Below are positions 46,020 to 56,947 of a DNA stretch of 64,000 bases, one piece after another. Position 1 is the stretch's first letter. Each line of letters begins with the position of its first letter. Under the pieces are notes generated by a model. That model was not told the DNA's origin. It did no database searches and was given only the letters and a program-made list of their open reading frames with translations. The DNA is taken from contig OZ024883.1 in assembly GCA_964017185.1 (NCBI GenBank), positions 40,850,395 to 40,914,394 on the forward strand, in the 5' to 3' direction. The stretch comes from Rugalucina vietnamica (lineage: Eukaryota > Mollusca > Bivalvia > Lucinida > Lucinidae). The position numbers were made by a program, and so were the translations under genes.

Positions 46020-47147
46020 GCATGCGGTAAAATAATAATAATAATAAAAAAAAAAAAAAAATTATTTTCATTCCGTGAAATAAATCTAATTTATTCACAA
46101 TTTTATCCATTTTTGTCTATGACACTGGAATCATAATTATGTTTTGCTAATCCAAGCGATGTCAATGTAATGATAATTAATCGATGACTGAACACACGAG
46201 CCGGCTGCCCCGGGGGGACGATCATTAATCCCTTATCATTCATATTGTACCCCAAGAATGTGTCGTTTCTTTGAAGAAGGTGTCATATATAATAATTAAA
46301 GAAGCCGATTATGATTATGGGCATCGTAATTTGAGATGGGTCGACATTTAAGATAGTGTGTCATAAAATTGACTTCAATAGCTGAAACCACCCTTCTTTC
46401 CGGTAAATTGATTATTATCATTGTATAACCTTTTTGAATACTTTGTCATGTATTTAAACTGGACCAAGTTATATTTCATTGGGATTATTTAAATATAATG
46501 TGAGCAAGAGTTGATGTAAAACATCGATAAAAAGAAGAAAAATTAAAACTGAGATCCTTTAAGAGCAGTGAACACATTAATGAGAAAGGTGATGGGCCAT
46601 ACCGCGGTTTCGACTATTGAAGTCTCGTCAGTGACCCTTTAGATTTGGCAACATGGAGCCAAAGAGAATTACTGAAATTTTGCAACTTTCAACAGGGTAG
46701 TCGATACAAAGACTAGTGAAGAATCTTTCATTCATAAAAAGCACTAAGATGAATGCGCTTTTATTTCTAGTTTCGGTACAAATAAGGTTGGAAAAAGGAC
46801 CAAGAACTCTTTATTTATTTAATTGTTTATTTATACCATTTTTGCTTTTTTTCCATAATGAATGTTTTTAGTCTGATTTCAGAGGCGTGGCCGCATGGGG
46901 TGACGCAAATTGTTAATTAATTATAAAGAATATCTAAGTAGGCCTAATACATATTTTTGTTCGCGCGGTTCAAACATCATTTAGGATACTTGAGACGATC
47001 AAGAAGGTTTGAAAAATGAAATTATTTATAAAAGAGCAAACAAATCGATGAATACAAATGCCAAAAATTATTAGTAATTTTGTATTTAGAGGTCATCATC
47101 GTTCAATGATTAAAATGGCACCACTCATTTCACTTTCATTCTAACTA
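46020..47147. other. no gene seen
   Basis: AT-rich DNA without recognised repeats, upstream of the orphan ORF. Confidence 0.4.
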
Positions 47148-47654
47148 ATGTATGTAAACAACATTGAACCGGAAATGGTTTTGCCACCCGGAAGTGAAAG
47201 TTTCAACCACAATGCAACGCGCTCTACGTCATCGAGGTCAAGGTCAAATAATGTAAACAATAACACTGTATGTGTCTATTCAACAGTCTTGTGGAGGGAC
47301 TTTGTAACTGGAGTTAGTAAGAAGTATGAAGGTTTGTGCAAGGTGATTGTTATCAGTAATCTATCAGGGGTATGTATCACAGCTATGCAAAATGTGGCAG
47401 AGGAAGTAGCACACATGGTGCAGATGTTTCTAGCAGAACATGCAATTATACAAACAACCATGACCACTATTCATGATCTAAAATCAGAGAAGGGAACTGA
47501 AGAGGAGGTCAGGAAGATCCTTGACCAAACTGTGAAAGAGTTACAAAAACATTGCCTTAAGCCAGTATTATTTATTCCTGTTTATCGTGGTGCTTTTGCA
47601 ATTAGGTTTATTGTTACAGTAAAAGGCACAGTTGATGAAGGACATGGTGGCTAG
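47148..47654 (+). CDS. intronless 168-codon ORF, unknown protein
   Basis: A single frame from ATG to TAG. Residues 1-40 are polar and Ser/Asn-rich; from about residue 42 the composition is protein-like: VYSTVLWRDFVTGVSKKYEG, then VIVISNLSGVCITAMQ, a probable helix NVAEEVAHMVQMFLAEHA, an acidic helix KGTEEEVRKILDQTVKELQK and LFIPVYRGAFAIRFIV. Alternation of strands and amphipathic helices suggests a small folded domain, but I do not recognise it. The start may be further in, as the first ATG lies among promoter-like ETS sites (CCGGAA at 47169, CCGGAAGTG at 47188). No target duplication or poly(A) marks it as a processed copy. It could also be one exon of a larger gene. Confidence 0.4.
   Translation: MYVNNIEPEMVLPPGSESFNHNATRSTSSRSRSNNVNNNTVCVYSTVLWRDFVTGVSKKYEGLCKVIVISNLSGVCITAMQNVAEEVAHMVQMFLAEHAIIQTTMTTIHDLKSEKGTEEEVRKILDQTVKELQKHCLKPVLFIPVYRGAFAIRFIVTVKGTVDEGHGG
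47165..47200 (+). promoter_or_regulatory. two ETS-type sites
   Basis: ACCGGAAATG and CACCCGGAAGTGAAA are spaced 18 bp apart. The second is identical to the 13643-13660 site over 18 bp. Such sites mark TATA-less promoters; use here is inferred. Confidence 0.3.
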
Positions 47655-47945
47655 CAAATACAATTTAAAGTTGTACTAGATGATGATTTATTATTTACAT
47701 GGCATAGAAGTGAAAAAAAATACAAATTCAGAAAGTGTATTCACATAAATCTTAACAGTTTATATGTTGATGGGCAGCATTCAATCTCATGAGCTACATG
47801 TATAAAATATTGAGGATTTTACACTCAAATGAACATTAAACAAGCCTTCACAATTTCAGGTGGGGTTTTCGTTTAAAATCTTGGTCACCTTTAAAATGTG
47901 CTATTTCCTCACCTTAGTGTAAAAACAGTGTATCTATCAAATGCT

Positions 47946-48016
47946 CGTAGTTATACGAACATTGTATCAATAGTCTGCGCATGGAGCATGCGCAGTTCGT
48001 CTTTCTTAAAGTGCAC
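47946..48016 (+). repeat. Ngaro repeat A1
   Basis: Left end of the element: CGTAGTTATACGAACATTGT ... AAAGTGCAC. Contains the imperfect palindrome TGCGCATGGAGCATGCGCA. Immediately after it TCTTTCTTAAAGTGCAC is repeated once more (48001-48032), a small tandem not present at A2. Confidence 0.92.
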
Positions 48017-48919
48017 GTCTTTCTTAAAGTGCACCTTCACGAAGAAGAGGCCATGCCGCTTGGCGACAATAATTCCGACGAAAATCAGGGAGCGACAGCT
48101 GATCGAACAGTGAATTACACAGGGGAATCGGAGGATAGTCCCCCAGGAACCCTCAAGCGAATTCTCGAGGAGCTTCACTACGTCAATCGACGGCTAGATC
48201 GACTCGAATTGCATCAACCGGTGTTCCCACAGTCTTTACCCAATCAAATAAGTCCCCCACCACGTGTGCGGGCGAATTTGCCCTCTAGTGAGCGCGTTGA
48301 CCCAGAAGGTCCCGTCAGTCCGGTTCCACAACACAACCCCACTGACCCAGCTGCTGAACTTGCTACCGTACAAGAAAAGTTCAATGTGATTAAAGCTAGC
48401 CTGGAGAGAGTGATACTCCCCACCCACCTTAAGTTACATGACTCCAGGTCTGGAATTAAAAGAGAAGACCAACCTGTATTGAACGTAGTTGGTAAATGTG
48501 GTAGATACATTGAAACCGCCCTAAAGTTAGTGAGTGAGACGGATGAAGGCAAACCAGTTGACATTGGCCAGTTAACTATAGTTCTAGTTGCTAACATTAA
48601 GTTTTTGCAAGACGAGTTTGCAGCGTTATTGGTGAAAGGACGGTTTGATAACACTACCTCACAGTTGTTTCGGTCATTGCAAAAGAACAACTCAGGCTTT
48701 GACGAAGAAAGTTTGCATAACGTGAGAGTTGCAGCAGAACTTTCGAGTATATCGAATCGGTTTCAATCCAGCCCTCAGCCCCGAGGTGGACATAAGAGTG
48801 GCTCTCGCGGACGCGGTCGAGGTGATCGAGACGTGTATCAGGCATTACGCGGTGCAAACTTTCCAAAATTCCGGGGTCCCCCAGCTCAAAACAAGGATAG
48901 GGACCAGGAAGATTCATAG
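47981..48919 (+). CDS. gag-like ORF1 of the Ngaro element
   Basis: Intact 312-codon frame; the first ATG is inside A1, and an ATG at 48053 (MPLGDNNSDENQGATADRTV) may be the true start. An N-terminal acidic part is followed by a coiled-coil-like LKRILEELHYVNRRLDRLEL, a Pro-rich linker, a helical core (ERVILPTHLKLHDSRSGIKR ... CGRYIETALKLVSETDEG) and a basic Gly/Arg tail (GGHKSGSRGRGRGDRD) suited to RNA binding. No zinc knuckle, in contrast to the 20-kb element. The presumed role is packaging of element RNA. The stop is followed two bases later by the ATG of the RT frame. Confidence 0.75.
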   Translation: MEHAQFVFLKVHVFLKVHLHEEEAMPLGDNNSDENQGATADRTVNYTGESEDSPPGTLKRILEELHYVNRRLDRLELHQPVFPQSLPNQISPPPRVRANLPSSERVDPEGPVSPVPQHNPTDPAAELATVQEKFNVIKASLERVILPTHLKLHDSRSGIKREDQPVLNVVGKCGRYIETALKLVSETDEGKPVDIGQLTIVLVANIKFLQDEFAALLVKGRFDNTTSQLFRSLQKNNSGFDEESLHNVRVAAELSSISNRFQSSPQPRGGHKSGSRGRGRGDRDVYQALRGANFPKFRGPPAQNKDRDQEDS

Positions 48920-48921
48920 AC

Positions 48922-50843
48922 ATGAAATGTGTTTATCAAAATGTATGCTTACTTATTTTGTTATTTTTTGCGTGTAAAATGAAAAACAATTTACGTAGAA
49001 ACATAGATAATTGGAAATCCATAGGAGCATCAGATACTGTGTTAAATTGGATTGAACAGGGTGTGAAATTTCCTCTGATAGGGGATATCGATAGCTTTGA
49101 ATTGCCTAATGGACAGTTTACACACAAACAAGAGGAATTTTTGTCTTCGGAAATATCAAATCTGTTATTGCTTGGATGTATAGAACGCGTTTACACAAAA
49201 CCAAAGTGTGTGTCGCCAATTTCTTGCGTACCTAAGAAAAATGGTAAATTCAGATTAGTGACAGATCTTCGACATATAAATAAACAGTCCATCCCACCAA
49301 AGATAAAATATGAAGACATTAACACGGTTATTAGTGTTGTCAAACCTAAGGACTACATAGTTACTTCTGATCTACAGAATGGATTCTTTCATGTTCCGGT
49401 TCATAAAGACCACCAAACTTTATTAGGATTTAAATTTAGATCAGAATATTACATATGGACTGTTTTACCGTTTGGCCACAACTGCAGCCCTATTTCTTCT
49501 CGAAGGTATTACGACCAGTGATAACTCACTTACGCTCCTGTGGTTTAAGGCTCGTGTTATACGTGGATGATTTTGTGTTATTCGCGCCTAGAGACGCTAT
49601 CTTAACACACAAATTTTTGCTTATATCAACTCTGGAAAAGTTAGGGTGGATAATAAACTTTGAGAAGTCTTCATTAGAGCCTTCGCTCACTAAAGAGTTC
49701 ATAGGGTACTTAATTGACAATACAGGTGATAATACTGTAATCAGTATCCCGCGCAAACGGATAACAAAAGTGCGTAAGGATATAATTCGTTGTTTGTCAA
49801 AAGGGAGTATATCTGCACGCGGATTGGCCAGAATCGGTGGCCAATGTGTTTCCATGTACAAATGCGTATTTCCAGCAAAATTGCAACTAAGAAACCTCTA
49901 TAGGTTACTTGCCACTAAAATATCTTGGAGTGACATTTTAAGGTTGGACCAACCAACTATAGATGACTTAAATTGGTGGTACGCGTCATTGACAAAATGG
50001 AATGGTTTAGTAGTGCAAGAGACACATATAGATGTTCAAATGACCACGGATGCATCCTCAATAGCATGGGGTGCATGGATTCCAGGACACAACGCGCAAG
50101 GATTTTGGAACAAGGCCATGTCCTTTCGTCACTCAAATTACCGCGAACTGTCGGCCGTGTGGTTAGGCCTGATTTCTTTACGCGAATTCCTACGAAACAA
50201 AACAGTTCAAATATGTTCAGACAACATAACTACAATTGCTTTCATAAATCAGATGGGTGGCAGCATCAAAGAATTGGACTTGGTAGCGCGACAAATACAC
50301 CAACAGGCGATCGATATGAATACCAAGATTATCGCGACGTACATTTCCGGTGTGCAGAACTGGCAGGCAGACCAGTTGAGCAGACTAGAATCGACATACG
50401 AGTGGAAACTTCACCCGAACCTGTTTCGTTTAATAGACAATTACTGGGGACCGCACGACATAGACAGGTTTGCGTCAATGATGACAGCGCAAATTCCAAT
50501 CTACAACAGTTTATACTGGGATCCACTAACAAGCGGAGTGGATGCACTGGCTCAGAAGGACTGGAGATCTTACAACAATTACGTAAATGCTCCATTCGGT
50601 TTGATACACAAAGTTCTGGACACTGTGGTACAACAACAAGCTTCAGCTACAATAATAGCACCCTTCTGGCCGGGTCAAGTATGGTTCCAAAAGTTAAAAT
50701 CACTTCTGATAGACAGCCCAATTACCCTTCCGGTATCCCCAAAAACAGTTCTCAGGATCGGCCCACGCGCAGAACCTCTGAAAAACAGGAAATGGCGACT
50801 GTTCGCCTGGAGAATCTCTGGAAAACGCGTCTTCGATGCCTAG
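48922..50843 (+). pseudogene. reverse transcriptase-RNase H of the Ngaro element, one frameshift
   Basis: The first frame (48922-49521) holds CVPKKNGKFRLVTDLRHIN, KPKDYIVTSDLQNGFFHVPV and VLPFG (RT fingers and palm). A one-base loss near 49485 shifts to the frame 49455-50843, which carries the catalytic YVDDF at 49560-49574, then RNase H with all four acidic positions (TTDASSIAWG, NYRELSAVW, CSDNITTIA, NWQADQLSR) and the terminal region ending WRLFAWRISG. The enzyme copies element RNA into DNA. Apart from the shift every expected motif is present, so this is a young copy. Confidence 0.9.
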
Positions 50844-51833
50844 GCTGGTCCAAACGGGCCGCTTCGCAATCTACACATAGTCTTGCACAATCAACTATAA
50901 AGACCTACAACAACTATATCAATAAATATGTTGAATTCTGTCAATCAAAAAACGTTGACTTTTCGGATGAAAATAATTCTAATGTGTTAGCAGATTTTCT
51001 GTGTAATTTGTCGGACAGATCAGATAGACCTGAATCCAGTGTTAAAACGTGCTCAGCTGCGTTAAACTGTATGTTTGAAGCCATGGGAAAAGGCTCACCA
51101 GTGAATGACCCAAATATCAAACGTTTAAGTCACGGGAATAATTAAAAGTGGTACTGTAGCTCCGATGAAACGCAGTCAACCAATGGCAATTAACTCGTTT
51201 GTTGATCTGTTTCACACATGGGGTACAAACGAGGAGATGTCTATAAAACAGCTTCGTATGAAAAGTGTAACTTTGATAGCTCTAGTGTGTATGACTAGGC
51301 CATCCGATTTGGCCCCAAGAGGTATCAATTTCAACTCCAAAGACCTATCAATACATAACATTGTATTATCCTTAGACAATGTCCAGTTCTTGCCGGATAA
51401 TTCTCTAACCATACACTTTTTCGGCATAAAAAATGACACATCTCGTACGGGTTTCGAGGTAAACATACCACCGAATACAGAGGACATCATCATGGACCCA
51501 GTTTCGTGCTTACGCGAGTACATTAATAGAACTGCTACGTTTCGGCCTTTGGACACAAAACCTCTGTTTATAACATTATCTGCCCCATACAAAGCTATTT
51601 CGAGTAACACAGTGTCAAATATATTAGAAGAAGTGATACGCCTGGCAGGATTGGCAGGCAAAGGATTCAAAGCCAAATCATTCAGACCAACTGGTGCCAC
51701 CCTCGCTGTGGCCAAAGGCATTATTCCTGAGACAGTGATGCAAGTTGGCAGATGGAAAACTAAAGAAGTGTTCATGAATCACTACGTTTATCCACGCGCG
51801 CCAGAGACATTCACTTCTAGTCTGTTCACATAA
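50792..51833 (+). pseudogene. tyrosine recombinase of the Ngaro element, one frameshift
   Basis: From the ATG at 50792, overlapping the end of RT, the frame gives the core-binding helices (QSTIKTYNNYINKYVEFCQ, VLADFLCNLSDRS). A shift near 51130 moves to the frame at 51165-51833 with the catalytic domain: Arg45 in MTRPSDLAPRG, Arg174 in KSFRPTGATLA (a Lys sits where many relatives have His), Trp197 in GRWKTKE and the nucleophile Tyr207 in FMNHYVYP. The enzyme would integrate the circular DNA copy. The C-terminus ends 180 bp before B1. The Lys for His swap is a reading by eye. Confidence 0.88.
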
Positions 51834-52012
51834 GAGACCTTTCTAGTCAAAGGACCATGTATATATAGTTCAAGTGTTCTGTTATAATCGTTCTAGTCCA
51901 GTTGGATCACTAGTCAATTTCGCTAGTCATTTAATGTTGTGTTACTTCACAAGAATCTTGTTGTAAATAAGTTAAACGTTAATCTGTTTAATTGTCACAC
52001 TCACTCTAAATG

Positions 52013-52144
52013 GAGCAAACTAACTTATACAATAGGTGAGTGTATAACGTAGGTTTGAAATGTAATGGAAAATCGTAGTTATACGAACATTGTATCAATA
52101 GTCTGCGCATGGAGCATGCGCAGTTCGTCTTTCTTAAAGTGCAC
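52013..52144 (+). repeat. Ngaro repeats B1 and A2, joined
   Basis: B1 (52013-52073, GAGCAAACTAACTTATACAA ... GGAAAAT) abuts A2 (52074-52144) with no spacer, reproducing the circle junction. Confidence 0.92.
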
Positions 52145-52237
52145 AGGATAAAGGAAAGGACCAAATTCTACAAGAATCAACAGACATATCAGGCCTCTAC
52201 TAGACATATCATCGTGAAGGTGCTCAAGAGAAGGATA

Positions 52238-52298
52238 GAGCAAACTAACTTATACAATAGGTGAGTGTATAACGTAGGTTTGAAATGTAATGGAAAAT
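52238..52298 (+). repeat. Ngaro repeat B2
   Basis: Identical to B1 over 61 bp; marks the right end of the element. Confidence 0.92.
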
Positions 52299-52630
52299 TA
52301 CTTTTCAGAATAGACAAAAGACTTTTTAATTTGAGTTGTAGGCACATCAAAAAGCAGTTTGAAAACATCTTTCTTATTGGTATCATCTATGAGTAAAGTA
52401 ACTTTTTTAAAGAAAAGTCAATGAAAAATTTTATAGCATTTTTACTTTCAGAAACAACATTTTAGCATTAAAAAAGTTTGTGCAAAAACCTTGTAAGTGC
52501 ACTTATACTGTTTTTGCACTAAGGTATTTGATAATATTAAACATTGAATAAATTGCAGTACAGAACTAATTTATCTTCTATTTTGCCTTAATCATATTGG
52601 TTTAAGAGTTTTTTTCCTGCTAACCTTATG
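52299..52630. other. no feature seen
   Basis: AT-rich flank between the Ngaro element and the next family A repeat. Confidence 0.4.
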
Positions 52631-54156
52631 ACCAGAGGACCAATGGTCCTGTAAACGCTCACCTGAAACCCGAGATATATAACAATAAACTTGTTTGACT
52701 AGAATGATAATATACATGTATATAACCCCAGGGCCAGGTCAGAGCAACCCCTGGAGTCAATTTCTTTTTGAAAACATAAAACTTTAGTCCATTTGCCAAT
52801 TTACTGCAAGTTTTGCCCTTCAAATGACATTTTAACAATTTTCCCCATTCAAATGCATGGGCGACCTAAGTTGACCTTGCCGTAAAATAGGTCAAGGTCA
52901 CCCAAGGGTCACCATTTATATATACTTTGTAGAGCTCCATTGCCTGATGCTTTATGCCAAGTTTCAAAATCATAGGCCTTCTGGTTCTGGAGAAAAAGAT
53001 TTTTAAAGGTTTTTGCTATTTATAGCCATGGCAGCCATCTTGGTCATGTGACCTTGACCATTTATATATACTTTCATTCCCACTTCCTAACAATGCTCCT
53101 CATAAAGTTTGGCTTTGATTGGCCAAGCAGTTTCAGAGAAGATCTTTGAATATCGCTGTAATATACATGTATATTGCCCCGGGGTGGGGGCAGACAGACC
53201 CCTGGGGTCCAAATTTTTTCAGAATCATCAAAATTAAGTCCATTTGCCCATTGCCTGCAAGGTTTTCCCTACAAATGACATTTTAACACTTTTCCCCATT
53301 CAAATGCATGAGCGACCTATGTTGACCTTGCCGTATAATAGGTCAAGGTCATCCCAGGGTCATGATTTATATAAACTTTGTAGAGCTACAGTCACTGATG
53401 CTTCACACCAAGTTTCAAAATCATTGGCCTTCTGGTTCTGGAGAAGAAGATTTTTAAAGGTTTTTTCTATTTATAGCCATGGCAGCCATCTTGGTCATGT
53501 GACCTTGACCATTTATATAAACTTTCTTTCCCCCTTCCCAAGGATGCTCCATATGAAGTTTGGCTTTGATTGGCCACGCGGTTTCAGGGGAGAAGATGTT
53601 TCATTATTATGGAAATATACATGTATATAGCCCCGGGACAGGGGCAGACATCCCCCAGGGGCTAAAATTTTCCATTAACATTAATCTTCTGTCCATTTGC
53701 CTATTCCCAGTTAGTTTTACCCATTAAATAGCATTTTACCATTTCTTCCCATTCAAATGCATTGGCGACCTAAGTTGACCTTGCCGTAAAATAGGTCAAG
53801 GTCATCCTAGGGTCATAATTTATATAAACTATGATGGGCCCACATCCCCGATGCTACATACCAAGTTTCATGGAAATCGGCCCACTGGTTCTGGAGAAGA
53901 AGATTTTAAAAGGTTTTTGCTATTTATAGCCATGGCGGCCATCTTGGTCATGTGACCTAGACCATTTATATAAACTTTCGTTCCCCCTTCCTAAGGATGC
54001 TCCACATGAAGTTTGGCTTTGATTGGCCAAGTGGTTTCAGAGGAGAAGATCTTTGAAATTGTGAACGACGGACGACGGACGGACGACGGACGGATGGACG
54101 ACGGAGCATGGGTATACTATAAGCTCACCTGTGAGCCTTTGGCTCAGGTGAGCTAA
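52631..54156 (-). mobile_element. Family A repeat, copy in reverse orientation
   Basis: Left edge ACCAGAGGACCAATGGTCC, right edge GAGCCTTTGGCTCAGGTGAG with GCTAA; GACGGACGACGGACGGACG precedes the right hairpin. Three units, each with GCCATCTTGGTCATGTGACC and AGGTCAAGGTCA. Confidence 0.78.
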
Positions 54157-54674
54157 CAATAAGACTGAAAGACAATTTTAAAATATGTAGCACTGAATAC
54201 ACAAAATGTGTATGTATGTTAAAACTTTGTAGAGACTAGTTGTTGTAGTTGATAATGATGATGATGATAATGGATGATGATGATGAAATTTTAAAAGCAG
54301 ACTTAAGAAGAGATGAAATCTAGAATGAAAAAATAATGTATTGCTTCTGGTATACTGAGAAAATTGAATACTTATTGCCTAAATAGTTGGAGAAAAGTGG
54401 TTTAAAATCAAACGGCACAAATTAAAATGAGAATTAAGAACACATTACATTAGACTAGAAACTATGATAAGGGTTCTGCCTGTTCTCCTTAGGCTATTGT
54501 TACAAAAGTATGAAAATTGAAAGTTTGGTAATGTCTAAGTAATGGTTGATGACTATTGCACTAAGAACAGAAAAACATAACATCATTCTGATGGCCATTA
54601 TCTACAGAAAATTATGAAAAATAAGTTATAATTCTAAAAAAATTGGTCCCTATATAAAACTGAATTACCAGTAA
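54157..54674. other. no feature seen
   Basis: AT-rich with a short (GAT)n run near 54255. Confidence 0.4.
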
Positions 54675-54908
54675 ATGAACCGCGAAGTGAGAAAACCCGT
54701 CTTCGGGGTTTCCGACGAGGTGTGACAAAAATCGGCCTGTACAGTCAAAGAAGCAGGCTAGAGGCTTGAAATTTTGGCTGTAAGTAGAAGAGGAATTGTA
54801 CTATCCAAGTAGCAAAAACAAAGGCGCTGATCAGCTTTGCAGTAACTGAAGCTGATCAGCGCCTTTGTTTTTGCCCAGGCAAGTCTGGTTTTCTCATGAC
54901 ATGGCTCA
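54675..54908 (+). mobile_element. Hairpin MITE, copy 7 (orientation A)
   Basis: TGAACC/GGCTCA termini flanked by AA on both sides. The hairpin is slightly shortened at the tip (TTTGCAGTAACTGAAGC). Confidence 0.85.
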
Positions 54909-55017
54909 AATTAAGTTAAGGAAAATAAAGTCATACAAGTTGAAACACAAGAGAACTAGCCTTTCTCACACCTAAAAAGCATCTTTGTTAATGTTACATC
55001 ATTGTAGATAGTCATAC

Positions 55018-55139
55018 ATTTCTTCTACATCCTAAATCATAAGTTTTACAGTCTCGACCATCTTCTGTGTGCAGCCTGGTTTGTGCTGGGCCTCTGGTTG
55101 GAAACCTGTAACGGAATTGTTTTCTAATGATGTAGCTCA
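55018..55139 (-). mobile_element. Hairpin MITE fragment
   Basis: Only the outer half: CTTCTACATCCTAAATC, GCAGCCTGGTTTGTGC, end TTTTCTAATGATGTAGCTCA. It sits 7 bp left of the next copy. Confidence 0.6.
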
Positions 55140-55146
55140 TACCATA

Positions 55147-56699
55147 TGAGCCGCGACGTTAGAAAACCGGTCTTCTGAGTTTCCAACCAGGTCCTACACA
55201 AACCGGCCTGTACAGTTTCAGCAGAAGGCTAGACGCTAATTTTGGATTTAGGAAGAAGAGGAATTGTACTACAAGGGGCAGTTGGAAAGTACGTAGTTCG
55301 ACCCATTATTTTGGTAACTGATCGACAAACCAATGCATGTTTGGTATCATTTTAAACATCTATCTTTTTTCAACATTCTAACACTAGTTTCAAGAAGGTG
55401 TCATTATTCAGTCAGGAAAAATGTTATTGTAAACATGGGTACTGTTTGTATACTGGAAAATGTAAAATCTCGATGAAATAGACAATCTTTTTAAATTTAT
55501 CAGTGTATAAATACTGTTTAATGGAGGAAGATTGTTTTACACCAATTTGTAACCCATCCTATAGGCAATTGATTATGCAAGTCAGACTGAATTTGCAAAA
55601 TCTTATAACTTAAAAACGAGACCTCTTGGAATTCTCTGCAATTTGGCCATTTTCTATGTAAAAACACACCCCTTACAATGATTTTAATTTGAAAATACAA
55701 CAGCAACATTTGTTTAAATTTATTTAGTGTTTAGTTTCATACCAAACACAGTTTTCCTGCTTTGTAACAAGACAAACCAAAAAAATTTCAGAGCAAAACA
55801 AAGGGTAGATAACTGTTTAAATCATGTCATGTGTATTGGTGATTTTAGTTAGGAGGAATCGTTTTGTTTTTATGAATTGAGAACTGTAGCAAATAGAATG
55901 ATGAGGATGATTTGTGAGTTGAAATCAATTACTAAAGTGATGACTGACAAGATATTTTGAAGAAATATTCTATAGTTTATAAAGTATGAGGGTTAGTTAC
56001 CCCACCCACTTCTTGAAAATAGGGGGTAGCGTCTTAAAGGTTCATTTTTAAGGAACTGAGCAAAATAAGACAACATATTTGCATGATGAAATTCTCTGTG
56101 TGCATTGTTCACTATGAATAATGCAAAACATATTCTCAGAAGGCACAAATCTTGCTGTAGTATCAACTTTAATCTCTATACTAATAGGAAGAAAACACAA
56201 AAAAGCTAATTTTCGAAACCATACAACTTCTAAATTAATCAATATTTTTTGCATCTAATGATGCTAGTCGTACAAGCAATGACCGTAAAAGACATCTACA
56301 GAAAAAGAATTCCGAGACATATCGCTTATTTGTCATACTATGATCTCGAGTTAGGTCACTGATTTTCTATCGATTTTTTCACAATATTTTTTCGAAAATT
56401 TCCGCCAGTATATAAACATGCCTTCTTTTTCAGCGTGCGAGGCATGTGCACGCCTGGACTTTGGACAACAACCAACGCATCATCTTGAAGAGGAGGAATT
56501 CTATTTTCCATACATGTATTACTTTAATATATTTACCAAAGCATTAAGAAATTATGATGCCATACTACGTACTTTCCAACTGCCCCTCGTATCTGTATGG
56601 TGAAAACAAAAGCGCTGATCAGCTGCGCAATTACTGCACAGCTGATCTGCGTCTTTTTTTCGCACATGCGAAAATCCTGTTTTCTCATGATGCTGCTCA
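55147..56699 (+). mobile_element. Hairpin MITE, copy 8, split by a 1.3-kb element
   Basis: 55147-55273 is the left half (TGAGCC to GAGGAATTGTACTACA) and 56588-56699 the right half (hairpin CAAAAGCGCTGATCAGCT ... GCTCA). Both outer flanks are TA. Removing 55274-56587 yields a normal-length MITE. Confidence 0.85.
55274..56587. mobile_element. 1314-bp element with perfect 23-bp TIRs
   Basis: AGGGGCAGTTGGAAAGTACG then TAG at the left is repeated as an exact inverted complement at 56565-56587. The interior is AT-rich and codes for nothing recognisable, so it is non-autonomous. There is no obvious target duplication (left TACTACA, right CGTATCT). Perfect TIRs argue for recent insertion. The superfamily is unknown. 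Confidence 0.85.
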
Positions 56700-56702
56700 T
56701 AT

Positions 56703-56930
56703 CTGCCACTTCCTATGAAAACATACTTTTTATGAATACAAAATCAAAGATGAAGATCAGCTGTACAGTAACTGCGCAGCTGATCAGTGCCTTTGAATTC
56801 GCCTTACAGATAGTACAACTTCTCTACTTATTAAATCCCAAAATTGAAGCTTCTAGCCTTTCCAGTGTGAGTATAGGCCAGTTTGTGTCTGATCTGGTCT
56901 CAAAGTCTTTAAACAGGTTTGCTGATGATG
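56703..56930 (-). mobile_element. Hairpin MITE, degenerate copy
   Basis: AAAGATGAAGATCAGCTGTA, CTGCGCAGCTGATCAGTGCC, then TTGAAGCTTCTAGCCTTTCC and GGCCAGTTTGTGTCTG. Both termini are eroded. Confidence 0.65.
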
Positions 56931-56947
56931 CAACAAATACTAAATAA

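Larger units (their letters stand above)
47946..52298 (+). mobile_element. nearly complete Ngaro-type (DIRS order) retrotransposon
   Basis: The element runs A1 (47946-48016), gag-like ORF, RT-RNase H, tyrosine recombinase, B1 (52013-52073), A2 (52074-52144), a unique 93-bp spacer and B2 (52238-52298). A1 and A2 agree over 71 bp and B1 and B2 over 61 bp. Split direct repeats in the order A1...B1-A2-B2 are the hallmark of the Ngaro group, in which a circular intermediate is made using the B1-A2 junction as template and is integrated by the recombinase. As expected, there is no target duplication. Two frameshifts (near 49485 and 51130) disable the copy as read. Confidence 0.92.

Noticed and set aside
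49973..50790. Out-of-frame ORF overlapping the RNase H region
   Set aside because: A shadow frame; only its part after 50792 encodes the recombinase start.
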